A stretch of 64,000 bases of DNA from Leguminivora glycinivorella (GCF_023078275.1 NC_062983.1:14191001-14255000), one strand, 5' to 3'; shown: positions 45,561 through 55,945, numbered from the stretch's first letter. The notes: generated from the sequence alone by a model not told the origin. Numbers and translations are program-made.

Positions 45561-46348
45561 TATTCTATAACCCACTTCCCATTTAGGAATTGAGGAATTC
45601 AAAAACTATCATCTATCTAATTTCTAATATCTTTCAAAGAACGTTGTATGTACTTAATATAGGTACTTAAACTTTTTTAAATTCGTTGTGGAATGTATAG
45701 GGCTCCGAATTTAGCCCTTTCGCACTGACTTTAAGTAAAATACCTATAAAAATCCTAATTTGTTGTTCCCACGACACGTCAAAACGTTCAATCATAAAGA
45801 AGCCTTCCATTCGAAAGGCGTAGAATACTCGCACCTAGCAACAGTACGGCTTCGGTAACCGCAAGGAACCTGTTCCGTCCCTATCTACTGCATTTGGTCT
45901 TTTTTGAGTTTTTTTGTCCACGCCGTCAAATGCGCGGTTACTTGGTTACTCGGTTTTCTTCCGATTGATTTATTTTTGGATAGAACGTCAACCAATCTTA
46001 GGAAGCGTGCGACGTGCGTGTCTATTTTATACGACGCGTTTTTTATTGCAACAATCATAAGTACGGGGCACGAGTTTTATTTGAGAGTCCCGTTGACTGA
46101 TGACGCCGACACATAGGGGATATAAGAATCCATAATCTTTTCTAATTTAAAGTTCAAAAGAAACAGATTATAATTTCTCCAAACCCTTCTCTGAAACCAT
46201 CAAAGCTGAAGGACTCAAATTGTAACGAGTTGATCCGGCGGAAACACCGAACTTTTAAATCTATTTTCTGTCGCGTTAGGAATTAATGAACCCTGCTGGT
46301 GTATAATTAAGGTTAGCGATCGCGTGACTAATAGAGGGTTGAGCTTGC
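45561..46348. other. Non-coding stretch
   Basis: No gene recognised. The 70-codon frame at 45904 has no known domain. Confidence 0.45.
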
Positions 46349-46478
46349 GCTATCATATATATCTAACCGACCAAGATTCTCGCAAATATCGAAACACATC
46401 TCTGTTGTCAAGGCGTTAGAGTGCCTGTTGACTTATTTTGAGCACCTCGGCAGTCCTGATATATCTGACGGCGACTTG
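46349..46478. mobile_element. Diverged MITE, ATATATCTGACGGCGACT end
   Basis: Related to 63853-63958: AACAC(A/G)(T/C)CTCT(G/A)TTGTCAAGGCG is shared, and the outer arms are inverted (GATATATCTGACGGCGACTT on the right here; AGTCGCCATCGGATATATCG on the left there). Confidence 0.6.
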
Positions 46479-46622
46479 GGGTGATAGTAGTGTAAGTATG
46501 TCGTCAGGACTGCGCAGGAGTCGTGTCGTCCGCCAATATCCGGCGGATACGGCAGACACCGGCGCGTGATTGGTCTAATTGAAACGGCGTGTCGATCAGC
46601 GCCGATTTGTTCGGGGTGCGCC

Positions 46623-46753
46623 TTAACACTTTCGAAACCGGGCTCTACGCGGCGCTACGACATTTTCGCTACATACGGGGAAACCCATGTAATCGGCTAC
46701 GCTTCTACGAGCGGTGTACCCGACAGTCGGGTTCTTGGTAGCGAAAGTGTTAA
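46623..46753. mobile_element. piggyBac-type MITE, copy 2 (TTAA borders)
   Basis: TTAACACTTTCGAAACCGGG to GTAGCGAAAGTGTTAA; inverted relative to the copy at 5831 and differing at few bases, including the GACAGTCGGGTTCTTGG block. The frame across it is not a gene. Confidence 0.85.
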
Positions 46754-47244
46754 TAGCTGGGGTTACTGATTTACGATTGGTCTTGTCGCTAAGACTATAG
46801 TCGTAGGTACATGTTGGCTATTCTTAACTGTACATCCTTTTTGTGATTGTTGAAGACAAATGACTATGTTTATGACTATGACTATGCTATGAAATATGTT
46901 TCATAAAGCAGTATAGCATTTCAAAACTAAAGTGTCGGTAAGGTATCACCAGCAAAATTTGAGAAACGAATGGGATGAGCCAGTTATTTGGTTTTCTATG
47001 TTTTATAATAGCGCTTAGGTGCATTTTCCTAATGGCATAGCTCATTTTGATTTGTAACTTATCTGCTAACTAGTATACGTACAGCTTTACCAGAGTTCTT
47101 TACCAGCAGTATTATTAATGTGAACGTTAATTAGTCTATCTGTTTACCCACCAGGAAAAAGCCCTGAGGATGAATAGCTTTGAGTTTTATTCATTCTAAA
47201 TAATTTAATTAATTAACTACTATCACAAGAGCCGTGTGGTGACG
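46754..47244. other. Non-coding stretch
   Basis: No gene or shared repeat recognised. Confidence 0.45.
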
Positions 47245-47405
47245 GGTTAAGAATTTCACCACTCCCTTTCTTCCCGTAGGTGTCGTAGAAGTGGACTGTG
47301 GGACCTGTCACTGCAATATCAACCCCTTTTTGCCAAGAGTGGCACTGAAACTTTAGTAGTTCATGTGCTCTGCCTACCCCTTTATGGGATACGCGTATGT
47401 ATGTA
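47245..47405 (-). repeat. Dispersed repeat family Z, copy 1
   Basis: TTGCCAAGAGTGGCACTGAA, AGTAGTTCATGTGCTCTGCC and TACCCCTTTATGGGATACGC: complementary to 59440-59540. Very common in moth genomes to my knowledge; class not established (SINE or LINE tail). Confidence 0.6.
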
Positions 47406-48632
47406 TCACAAGTTGTTAAGTATTTGTTAAAACAGGGAGCAATAGAAATAGACCGTAAGTTATCGCAAACTTGGGCAAAGCTCGCCCACACGGTATCGGG
47501 GCGATAAGATAAAGTTATCTGGCATGTTACATTGTGCATTGTGTTTCCACGAATTTTCTGGAATTGTGCATGTTGAACGCACATCTTTGTTTGGAATGTT
47601 ATATTTCTACGGAAAATGGACATGCATACTAATATTAAATGTACTTAAGTACACATTTAAAAATTGACGTGATTTTTTAAGTGGAGATAGTTGAAGGGAT
47701 GGAGAGTCTATACACAGTATCGCTTAGCTTGACAGTATAGGTACTACCATTTTCATAAGTTTCATAATTATTCACTTTCGAGATCCTATAACGCTAACAC
47801 ATCCAATATCAGATGTTTCTAGGAGAAAAACAATGTGGAAATGGATGTTGGAAAATAATATTTAAACAATGGAAAAGAAACTAAAAACAACTTTAAGTTA
47901 CCAAATAATTACTGCATATTTTAAATATCCAAGCCTTACAAATGCATTTCTCGTCGACTTCCAGACACATGGACCAAATCACACCTCCGGGGCAGTCTGA
48001 GGACACGCGAATTGCTGTACAGGCATCCAACGTATGCTAATGTACAGTCAGCAACATTTATTCGGAGACATTGTAATTATTATTGACGATATGGAGACTT
48101 TCCGATAGATGTCGCCAAGCAAGGTGGTTAAACGCGCAATAAATACATTTCATGTGAAGTTATTATTACATTGTTAAGATCCGTTGAATTTAGAAAAAAG
48201 CTCGTCGTAGATATGTAGACATGGAAATCTGTATAATAAAAAATGTGTTGACATGAAATTCTGTAAAATAGGGGAATATATAGACATAGAAATCTGTACA
48301 CATAATTGAGTAGAAATAGGAATCTGTAGACATGGAATTCTGTAAAAGAAATCTGTAGAACTGGGAACAATTCGTATCTAAATACCTAATAAAGTTCTTC
48401 TGGCAAAGTTGTCGCAGGACTCGCAGGTAGTCTTTCAACAGTTTCAACATCGCCAAAATATTCAGTTCATCTTGATCGAGACACGTACGCGACATAAAGA
48501 AGTCACGGTTTTGATACTTTATCTTGTTGACATCGCGGTCGACTCCATTCGAGCGAATAAGTTGCAAAAAAATGTTCTTGACTGGATTTTGGGGGTTTTA
48601 CGAAATACTTTTCGTACGAAGTTAGATTGTTT
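47406..48632. other. Non-coding stretch
   Basis: Fragment of the Helitron-like element at 47669-47705. 48220-48365 carries six near-repeats of GAAATCTGTA(G/A)A(C/A)AT(G/A), a short degenerate tandem; the minus-strand Tyr/Phe-rich frames there come from it. Confidence 0.5.
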
Positions 48633-48675
48633 TTAAGCCCCGACGCAAAAACGACGGGGTGTTATAAGTTTGACG

Positions 48676-48706
<31 letters not shown>

Positions 48707-48708
48707 CC

Positions 48709-48758
<50 letters not shown>

Positions 48759-48915
48759 GTGTGTGTCTGTCTGTGGCATCGTAGCTCCCGAACGGATGAA
48801 CCGATTTCGATTTAGTTTTTTTTATTTGAAAGCTGTGTTAGTCGGGAGTGTTCTTAGATATGTTTCATGAAAATCGGTCCACTAGGTCGCGGTCGGGGGT
48901 TTTTTCAAAATTTTA
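48633..48915 (+). repeat. CTGT-tract element, copy 5
   Basis: TTAAGCCCCGACGCAAAAAC, a long CTGT/CCGT tract of about 100 bp, GGCATCGTAGCTCCCGAACG, CATGAAAATCGGTCCAC and GGTCGGGGGTTTTTTC. The VCLSV-repeat frames are the microsatellite translated. Confidence 0.9.
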
Positions 48916-49704
48916 ATATTCTAATGTTTATTGAACCATTGTTTGTATGATAAAGATGTACTGCACCTTTTAGCTATTTACCAAACACTTAATGATCGCA
49001 GTACTCCAATAATCATGAGACATGAACGCATTTTTCATCACATTTGCTGTTTAAAGTTCTCATTGCGTCTACGTGTAGTGAAGCATAATGTACTATTTTA
49101 TTCCCAAGGGAGTAATGGATTTAGTTTTAAAAATTAATACAATCCGTACAATATTTCAGGCAAAGGATGTTTCAATCAGCCAAGGATTTTTGTTGCACAA
49201 CAAAAATTTGACTATTAAGCTATAAAAGATATTATACGGTATGAAAAATGCATTTTATTTATGTTTTACAATTATTTCAGTGTGTTTTGCATTTATTTCG
49301 TAAATTTAACTCAGATAAATCGTTATAATTTACAATCTGGCAATATCCTCTCTACTCGCGCTTGACCGCGTGCGTACGCGAGGCACCCACCGTTGTAGCA
49401 ACGGAGAGTACAACAGATCAAAATATTTAAATGAATGAAAAATAAGTAAAATTTTAGTTTAATTATATGATTTATATTATGCTTTTTTGAACATTGCGTT
49501 TAAGTTATGTGCAGGATTTTCGTGTTTGTTTTCGTTCAAAAAGTGTTTGTTATCAATAACAATGGATTTAATATGAATAATCTGATATATAATAGATGAA
49601 GATACACTACTGGTCGCAACGCCACCGTTGCGTTGAAGGTTTTGCCTTATGACTTTTTCCTCTGTATTTTTCTCTCAAATGTGATGAAAAACATTGTGTG
49701 TAAC
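48916..49704. other. Non-coding stretch
   Basis: No gene recognised. 49385-49405 and 49630-49650 contain ACCCACCGTTGTAGCAACGG and CAACGCCACCGTTGCGTTG, which could be related repeat ends. Confidence 0.45.
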
Positions 49705-49928
49705 CAGGGGCGGCTCACTCCGCGATCCTTTCGCCGCGCTACAAGTACATGCCGGCGGCCGCGAGTTCGCGGCCCATTCAGTGGCGACGACCTTCGCGCG
49801 GCGCAATAGAATTCAATGTCGTCTGCACGCGTGCGGTCAGTTTGTTAATGTAGGTAAGAATTTAGAATGCGGCGTTTTGTGAATATCAAAGGAGTGAGCC
49901 TTCTGTACTTGTACTATTATATATTCTG
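49705..49928. mobile_element. hAT-like element with 8-bp target duplication
   Basis: Left end CAGGGGCGGCTCACTCCGCG; read from the right, CAGAATATATAATAGTACAA with GGCTCACTCCTTTGA further in, so GGCTCACTCC is inverted between the halves. TGTGTAAC (49697-49704) and GGTGTAAC (ending 49937) are a near-perfect duplication. The GC-rich left half (CGGCGGCCGCGAGTTCGCGG) is unlike the flanks. No transposase. Confidence 0.65.
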
Positions 49929-49937
49929 TGGTGTAAC

Positions 49938-50714
49938 TCAGGAGGTAAGGATATTAAATACTCGTGTTTATATTCACGACAGCCGCACGACACTCATATT
50001 TAACGACCCCCTTACCTCCCTTGTTGCACAATGTACTATTAAAATCTTATATTTCATCGCATGACAAAAAACTACTAAATGTGGGTCTAAATGAAAAAAC
50101 ACAGGTATAACAAAAAATATGTGCCCTAATAAATATTAGAAACATGCTTGTCTACAGAGTGCAAGTAAATAAAAATAAGCGTCGGAACTTTTCCAAAATT
50201 GAGAAATTTATACGTGGACAAAACAAAATTGAAAACTTCACATTTATTTTGTAATACCTATAGGAATCTAAATTTTTATTTGAATATAATGCAATAGGTT
50301 TAAATATTATATTTGCCGCCAACTGTACCGCCATAAGGTTCCCGACCTACAGAACTTGAACCTGGCAACAGCCTCACGCGATATCGCATGCCGCGTAATG
50401 TCTTCTGCGTCGCGTGGCGACTAATCCATTCGTTTATGCACCGGCATAGTGAAAGCTTTCCTTTCCAGGTAGTTCAGGTACTGCTCTCATATTGTCACGT
50501 GATGTGTCTGTCTACCTAGTATGTAGTACCTAGTAGTTTGGCCAGAAAGGGTCTCATCTCATTTCAGTCAGGGAGAATCGTACTTACTGCCTTTGTCCCA
50601 AAAGAAGCTACAGTAGGTATGTTTTATCCGTCAGTTTTGTTTCAGTACATAATATGTAGGAACGTATACATAAAAAAAACTCGTGGCTTACTTTTTGTAT
50701 CAACAAACGTACTT
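49938..50714. other. Non-coding stretch
   Basis: No gene recognised; frames near 50152-50762 have no known domain. Confidence 0.45.
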
Positions 50715-50868
50715 ACTAACCCCCTTATTCATAAACGTACTCTGAAGTTATCAAGCCGATAAAGTTCCTTTGTCCCTTTCTATCACACCAATAAGTCGGA
50801 AAGGGAAGGGACATACGAACTTTATCAGCTTGATAACTTTAGTGTATGTTTATGAATAAGGGGGTTAG
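50715..50868. mobile_element. MITE with CTAACCCCCTTATTCATAAA ends
   Basis: CTAACCCCCTTATTCATAAA on the left and its complement (ATGAATAAGGGGGTTAG) on the right, followed inward by inverted GAAGTTATCAAGC/GCTTGATAACTT and ATAAAGTTC. About 55-bp arms. TTA/TAA at the borders would fit PIF/Harbinger. Confidence 0.75.
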
Positions 50869-51579
50869 AGTGTTTAATACAACTAAAAATGTAAAAAAGT
50901 GTGTAAATTATATAAATTGCATTTTGGACTACTTAATTATCACTATTCTAATACCAAGAGGTTACCCTTCCAAAAGGGAATGGAACTACTGTAAAACATT
51001 TGAAAGTAAAGGTGTTGTGAACAAATTACTTACTTCTTGGGGACTTAACACTTAACTGATAAAGTAATAAATGGTTCGATAGCAGCATTATTGTTCGTTA
51101 TCTATTGCACTATTTATAGAATATTAATCCAATATTACATCAATGATACCTACAATATTGACAAGACTTTTTTTTTAATGGCTTCATTGAGATTGCCAGC
51201 GTCATGTCGGTGATATAATTATACAAGAGAGATAGCAAGGCAAGATAAGGTTAAAGTAAAAGAGAAAGTTGCTAATCCAGTATGAGAGAAGAATTAAATT
51301 TTGATTTTATTTAGTAAGATTGATTTTATTTAAGACAGTTATGATATATCATCTCTACAAGTATGATTGAAAGTTCAACACCTTCATAGAGTTTGACAAC
51401 GTAACAAACTGAAGAAACCTCCTTTATCTGCAACGTCGTCTTGTTCAGAAATGTCATGGGAAATATGTCATGTCAATGTCATGTCATCACAAATTGTCAT
51501 AAATTGCGAGTGTTCATAATACACAAGCCTTTTAATCTTTATTAATAATTATAATCTAGCCAAAAGAAACATAAAAAAC
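50869..51579 (+). other. Upstream region and 5' UTR of ATP synthase d
   Basis: No exon recognised. Six TGTCA pentamers lie between 51452 and 51499, about 80-130 bases before the start codon. Whether they are promoter or 5' UTR cannot be told from sequence alone, since no clear transcription start is visible. Confidence 0.4.
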
Positions 51580-51698
51580 ATGGCCAAAAGATTTACCAAA
51601 CCTTCTATTAATTGGGTAGAATTAGAAAAATTGGTGCCACCTGAACAGAAAGGCAACTATTTGGCTTTCAAGGCAAAAGGTGATGCCTATTTTAGGAG
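51580..51698 (+). CDS. ATPsynD: ATP synthase subunit d, mitochondrial, exon 1
   Basis: First of three exons of a peripheral-stalk subunit of mitochondrial F1Fo-ATP synthase, which helps hold the F1 head still while the rotor turns on the matrix side of the inner membrane. Exon 1 starts at the ATG in AAAAAACATGGCC and encodes MAKRFTKPSINWVELEKLVP, then PPEQKGNYLAFKAKGDAYFR, like the insect subunit d N-terminus (INW.xLxxxVPxxQKxxxxAFKxKxDxYxR). The donor GTAAGA follows 51698, two bases into a codon. The three exons total 570 bp, 189 residues plus stop, slightly longer than the 160-180 I expect for the family. No separate cleavable presequence is evident. Confidence 0.95.
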
Positions 51699-52046
51699 GT
51701 AAGATACTGCAATCCTTGGTGAATGCGAAAAGTATGCCTCTTGAATGAGGTTTTAGGTGGAGCAATGATAGTTTGTGGTTGAATGATACTCGTAATTGGC
51801 TAGCAAGTTTTTGTTCAAATGTATCTTAGGCGCATGCGGTCTGAATCGTATCTCGGGATATTTTAAGTATTTTAGTAATAATTATGTCTTAACTAAGTTG
51901 TTCAACGGTATTTTGTTGTAACTGGCGAGAAATTACCCTAAATTCAATTCAAGTAGCTTTATTTACTTCTCGGATCGATTGTAATTTTACAATGTCTTGG
52001 CCGACACTTTTGATCTCCTGAAGTTCATTGTTTTCTTATTCCAAAG
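51699..52046 (+). other. Intron 1 of ATP synthase d
   Basis: 348 bp, GTAAGA to TTATTCCAAAG. No repeats recognised. The phase (two bases plus one) rebuilds an Arg codon. The open frame extending left of exon 2 is intronic. Confidence 0.85.
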
Positions 52047-52265
52047 AGTGCAAGCAAATCCACCCGAGCCACCGAAGATCGACTGGGCTGAATACAAGAA
52101 ACTCTGCCCAGTGGAAGGCCTAGTGGATAAGATGAAGTCATCCTATGAAGCTTACAAGATTCCCGTCCCAGCGGACACTCTTACTGCTACCATTGACAAG
52201 CAGTGGGAGGGCTTGCAGCCGCAAATAAAAGCGTACTGCGCCGAACGACAGAAGGAAATCGACTT
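52047..52265 (+). CDS. ATPsynD: ATP synthase subunit d, mitochondrial, exon 2
   Basis: Encodes VQANPPEPPKIDWAEYKKLC, GLVDKMKSSYEAYKIPVP and ADTLTATIDKQWEGLQPQIK up to KEID plus two bases. ANP.EPP.IDWA.YKK..P..GLVD is the most conserved N-terminal stretch of subunit d. Acceptor TTCCAAAG ends at 52046; donor GTAAGT starts at 52266. The middle (DTLTATIDKQWEGLQPQIKAYC) is amphipathic and charged, as expected for the helical part that packs along the stalk. The Cys in KKLCPVEG is a local feature of this copy. Confidence 0.95.
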
Positions 52266-53238
52266 GTAAGTCAAAGAAGTTACATAAATAATTAAATAGT
52301 GACCTTGAAGATAAAAAAATAAGTTAAGTATTGCGTAATGCCAGAAGCCCAATTCGGGTCTCGTGGTCTCGGACAGACGAAAGAGTTCTAGAAAAAGTTT
52401 ATTGTACTCCTTGGAATCAAACAATACGTCGCTTCTGTGTAAAAGTTTCCAATAAAACAGTTACTGTTCTATGCAGTGATAAAACGTTTCTGGAAAGGGT
52501 GCTTTGTTAATTCTTGGATATTCAATTTTTGATGATAGCATTGATAGCGTTCAGCTGATAGTTAAAACAGTGGAATCGCGTATAGTACTGTACTGTATAA
52601 TTCTTATAGTCGGTCAGTATGATTCTTCCCTTTTTATATTCTCAATTCTTTAAAATTAATTGGCTGCGAATCGAATTAAATTTTCTATTTAGGTGTCGCC
52701 ATTTTAATTAGCATACAGTTTTATACCTACTAGACCAGATCAAGTGCCTATTTCACAAACAGTGACAGGCGACAGTTTACAAAGATAATTCGGTAAACAT
52801 TATAATACTTGTCCACTATCTCTCTGTATACTTGTCTTGACAGGTGCCATGGTTAGGAAATAGGCACTGATGTAAACACGGCTTCTGCGCACAACAGCAT
52901 AGTCTGGCAACTATTTGACTTGCTACAAATACCCGTTTAATGGACGAATAATTAGTAGGCTCCGCCAACACTGTCTGTCCACAAGTTTGACATTTCTTGA
53001 AGAGTCGAGACTATAATTCTTATTTTCGTCTTAACTCTTAATATATGTATACTTCTCTAGAAAAATCTAGGCGAAAGTAGAAATTAAAGAAAACTATTTA
53101 ACGTCTTTATATTAAGACCTCTTATCAGTACCTATATGACAAGGATTCTGATAGAATTTTGAATCGTCCTTTTGCATTTTTGTTGAGATTGATTTCTTCT
53201 TAACGTAGAGTAGCAAAATCAAAACTGAACACTTATAA

Positions 53239-53426
53239 TAAGAGTTTTGAATGATTCACGGTTATTTTCATTAGACTTATATTGACCGGGATATAGACCG
53301 TGATTACCTTTTTGATTTTTGTCGAGCTCCCGATATTTCGACGCAGTTGCATGCATCATGATCACGGAAAACTGACGAAAATCAAAAAGGTAATCACGGT
53401 CTATATCCCGGTCAATATAAGTCTAA
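53239..53426. mobile_element. Inverted-arm element, second family, 13-bp target duplication
   Basis: TGAACACTTATAA is repeated at 53226-53238 and 53427-53439. Arms of about 57 bp with one mismatch (TTCATTAGACTTATATTGAC, GGGATATAGACCGTGATTAC, CTTTTTGATTTT) enclose CTCCCGATATTTCGACGCAG and GCATGCATCATGATCACGG. The complement of this centre (ATCATGATGCATGC, then GTCGAAATATCGGGAG) has the layout of a hammerhead core (TGATG..., then GAAA). Same design as 5003-5365: likely a Penelope-type insertion, inferred. Confidence 0.65.
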
Positions 53427-53714
53427 TGAACACTTATAAGTTGTAATATTGTACGACACGACTTCGTAAAACATAACTCGTGGCTTCTGAGTAAGCTTTC
53501 GTCTACATAATGTATTTCTCCTCTCACTAATTCCTTTAATACCAGCGGGTAAAAACGCATTTTATTCACTAGTGGGTAAAGTAATTTGACCTTGAATAAA
53601 GTCAAATTAACTGCTTTAAAATTGATAACAGTAAGTGAATCTAGTAATAAAGATGATTTACCACCTGTGGAACTACTGGAAGCAGTGACAAACGCATTTT
53701 TTGCGTTGTAGTTT

Positions 53715-53932
53715 CCTCGCTATAGTGAGGGGAAAAGTTTTGTGTTACACTCGGGTGCAAATGTATTTTACTTCTCGTGTGTTAAAAAACTCGCAAGTTC
53801 AGGATTCTATTCTCGAACCACTCGCTTCGCTCGTGGTTCAACTATAGAATCCTTTCACTTGCTCGTTAATTTCTCAATTGCACACTCGGCGTTAAAATAC
53901 AACTTTGCCCCCTTGTATAACAAATAACTATT
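53715..53932. repeat. Dispersed repeat family X, copy 2
   Basis: Same block order as 19401-19612: TTTTGTGTTACACTCGG, CCACTCGCTTCGCTCGTGGT, CAACTTTGCCCCCTTGTATA, CAAATAACTATTA. The 61-codon frame here is not a gene. Confidence 0.65.
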
Positions 53933-53974
53933 ACATTAGATGTCAACACTATAAAACTTTATACATACCTATAT

Positions 53975-54241
53975 GACGACCGGTCTGGCTCAGTCGGTAG
54001 TGACCCTGCCTGCTGAGCCGCGGTCCTGGGTTCGAATCCCGGTAAGGGCATTTATTTGTGTGATGAACACAAGATATTTGTTCCTGAGTCATGGATGTTT
54101 TCTATGTATATATGAATGTACCTATTTATCTATTTAAGTATGTATATCGTTGCTTAGCACCCATAGTGCAAGCTTTGCTTATATAGTTTAGGGCTAAGTT
54201 GATCTGTGTAAGGTGTCCCCAATATTTATTTATTTATTTAT
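53975..54241 (+). mobile_element. tRNA-derived SINE, copy 3
   Basis: GACGACCGGTCTGGCTCAGT, B box GGTTCGAATCC, TTTGTGTGATGAACACAAGA, TCATGGATGTTTTCTAT, ATCGTTGCTTAGCACCC and an ATTTATTTATTT tail. Same sense as the host gene. Body like the interrupted copy at 33587. Confidence 0.85.
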
Positions 54242-54312
54242 TATATTGTGGTGATTTAGGCTAGGCCTTCCTAAAAATGACTCTTCGCTTATCAGTAATA
54301 TTTGGTCCAAAG

Positions 54313-54544
54313 ACTAATCAAAGCATACGCCAACAGGGCCACAAAGGGTATAAACCACATCAACTCCCTCCCCAAGTTCGACGTGGTGACGATGGAGATG
54401 GTGTACGATATGTACCCGGACCTCGCCCTGGACCCGGTCAACCGGCCCACCTTCTGGCCCCACACGCCCGAGGAACAGCCTGGCTACCGGACTCCGGAGC
54501 AGAGGGACTTTAAACACTGGGACGTGTTTACTCCGAAAAAGTAG
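54313..54544 (+). CDS. ATPsynD: ATP synthase subunit d, mitochondrial, exon 3
   Basis: The acceptor is the AAAG ending at 54312, the only nearby AG giving the right phase; the split codon becomes Leu. Encodes LIKAYANRATKGINHINSLP, KFDVVTMEMVYDMYPDLALD and the family signature NRPTFWPHTPEEQPGYRTPE, ending DFKHWDVFTPKK and TAG. The run SLP.D..TME...DMYPD.ALDP..RPTFWPHTPEEQ is diagnostic for insect subunit d. INHIN-SLPKFDVV replaces the more usual SLLPYDQM region, so this copy is somewhat diverged but intact. The alternative frame across the same bases is an overlap artefact. Confidence 0.95.
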
Positions 54545-54716
54545 AAGATCTGATTCGGTGTGTATTGCGGAATATTTTGAGTTGGCTAATTTTTATAACA
54601 CAGATAGCGTGTTATTTTAAACGTGGGTTCTATGAAATTGTGATGTCTAACTTTTGCACTTTTTGCTCTCAAAATAGTTCTCAACATAGCTTGGTTTGAT
54701 TCTACAGATGTGCTTA
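54545..54716 (+). other. 3' UTR and downstream flank of ATP synthase d
   Basis: No clear AATAAA before the MITE at 54717; the poly(A) site cannot be placed. Confidence 0.4.
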
Positions 54717-54863
54717 CACTAACGCCGTGTCTTGCGTGGGCGACGGTCGCGCGATCGTCGCCGTCGCGTCTCATACTTCCATATCGATAAGGTTTGATTT
54801 CGTATGCGTCGCATCGCCGTCGCGCGACCATCGCGCGACCGTCGCCCACGCAAGCCACGGCGT
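54717..54863. mobile_element. GC-rich palindromic MITE
   Basis: Left CGCCGTGTCTTGCGTGGGCG, right, reversed, CGCCGTGGCTTGCGTGGGCG; then inverted ACGGTCGCGCGAT and related CGTCGC tracts around CATATCGATAAGGTTTGATT. CpG-dense in contrast to its flanks. Very common in Lepidoptera to my knowledge. Confidence 0.75.
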
Positions 54864-54910
54864 AGTACGTACGTACACTAGAAAGACTCCGAGTAGTTTT
54901 ATTTTTTATT

Positions 54911-54958
54911 AACCGTCGCCTCATATCTCAAGAAGGACGGTTATCAAGTCGTCTGTAT

Positions 54959-54990
<32 letters not shown>

Positions 54991-55945
54991 GTTTGTTCCT
55001 CGATATCTCCGTCGTTACTGGACCGATTTTGAAATTTTTTTTTAATTGAATGTATATGCATACAGATTGGTCCCATTTTTCTCAGAACCCAGTTCTGATG
55101 ATGGGATCCTGGAGAAATCGAGGGAACTCCTCGAATCTGAAAGGCATACATATAGTGATTTTTGTGTTTTTAAAGGAACAGCATGCATTTAGGTACGGAA
55201 CAGTGACATTTGGTGCAGTGGAACTGCTGATGATGGCCAGAATAGAACTCTTCAAATCTGAACGGCACGCTTATAGTGACTTTGGTATTTTTATAAGAAC
55301 AGCATGCACTTTCATCCAGAACAGTGACATTTGGTGCAGCGGAATTGCTGATGATGGTCAGAACCGAACTCCTCAAATCTGAACGGCACGCTTATAGTGA
55401 CTTTGCCATTTTTATAAGAACAGCATGCGCTTACGTCTAGAACAGTGACATTTGGTACAGTGGAACTGCTGATGGTCAGAACCGAACTCCTCAAATCTGA
55501 ACGGCACGCTTATAGTGACTTTGGTATTTTTATAAGAACAGCATGCACTTGCGTCCAGAACAGTGACATTTGGTGCAGTGGAACTGCTGATGATAGTCAG
55601 AACCGTACTCCTCAAATCTGAACGGCACACTCATAAGTGACTTTGGTATTTTTGCAAGAAAAGCATGCATTTAAGTTCAGAACAGTGACATTTATTTATT
55701 TAGTTATGTTTGTTAAGCATATTGAGTTTTCAAGTCAAAGTTTGTCAAGCTTCGATTTCTTATAATATAATATCGGATTCATGAGGAATTGAGGAAACTC
55801 CTCAAACCTTAACGTTATACGTATATTCATTTATGTTGCCATCTAATAATTAAAGCATTAAAAGCAGTTTTAAAAAATACCTACACATTTCTACATAATC
55901 CAACATTCGCAAGTAACTTTCACCAGAACCCGAAAGGCGACGGTT
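54911..55945 (-). mobile_element. TIR transposon with 121-bp minisatellite, copy 2, inverted
   Basis: AACCGTCGCCTCATATCTCA at the left and GAAAGGCGACGGTT at the right: the same ends as copy 1 (36907-38875), opposite orientation. About four to five minisatellite units (55190-55690), unique flanks on both sides, and a T run of about 27 at 54960-54987 inside the tail. No LINE insertion, so it shows the uninterrupted state. Short frames are repeat translations. Confidence 0.85.

Larger units (their letters stand above)
52266..54312 (+). other. Intron 2 of ATP synthase d, repeat-rich
   Basis: 2,047 bp. Holds an inverted-arm element (53239-53426), dispersed family X (53715-53932) and a tRNA-derived SINE (53975-54241) that ends only about 70 bases before the acceptor. 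GT/AG borders; two bases plus one rebuild a Leu codon. Confidence 0.85.

Noticed and set aside
48627..48870. VCLSV-rich frames resembling a secreted repeat protein
   Set aside because: Translation of the CTGT microsatellite; the same sequence is dispersed in six copies.
54277..54513. Alternative frame over ATP synthase d exon 3 (GDDGDGVRYVPGPRPGPGQP)
   Set aside because: Out-of-frame shadow of a conserved exon; the subunit d frame has the diagnostic TFWPHTPEEQ.
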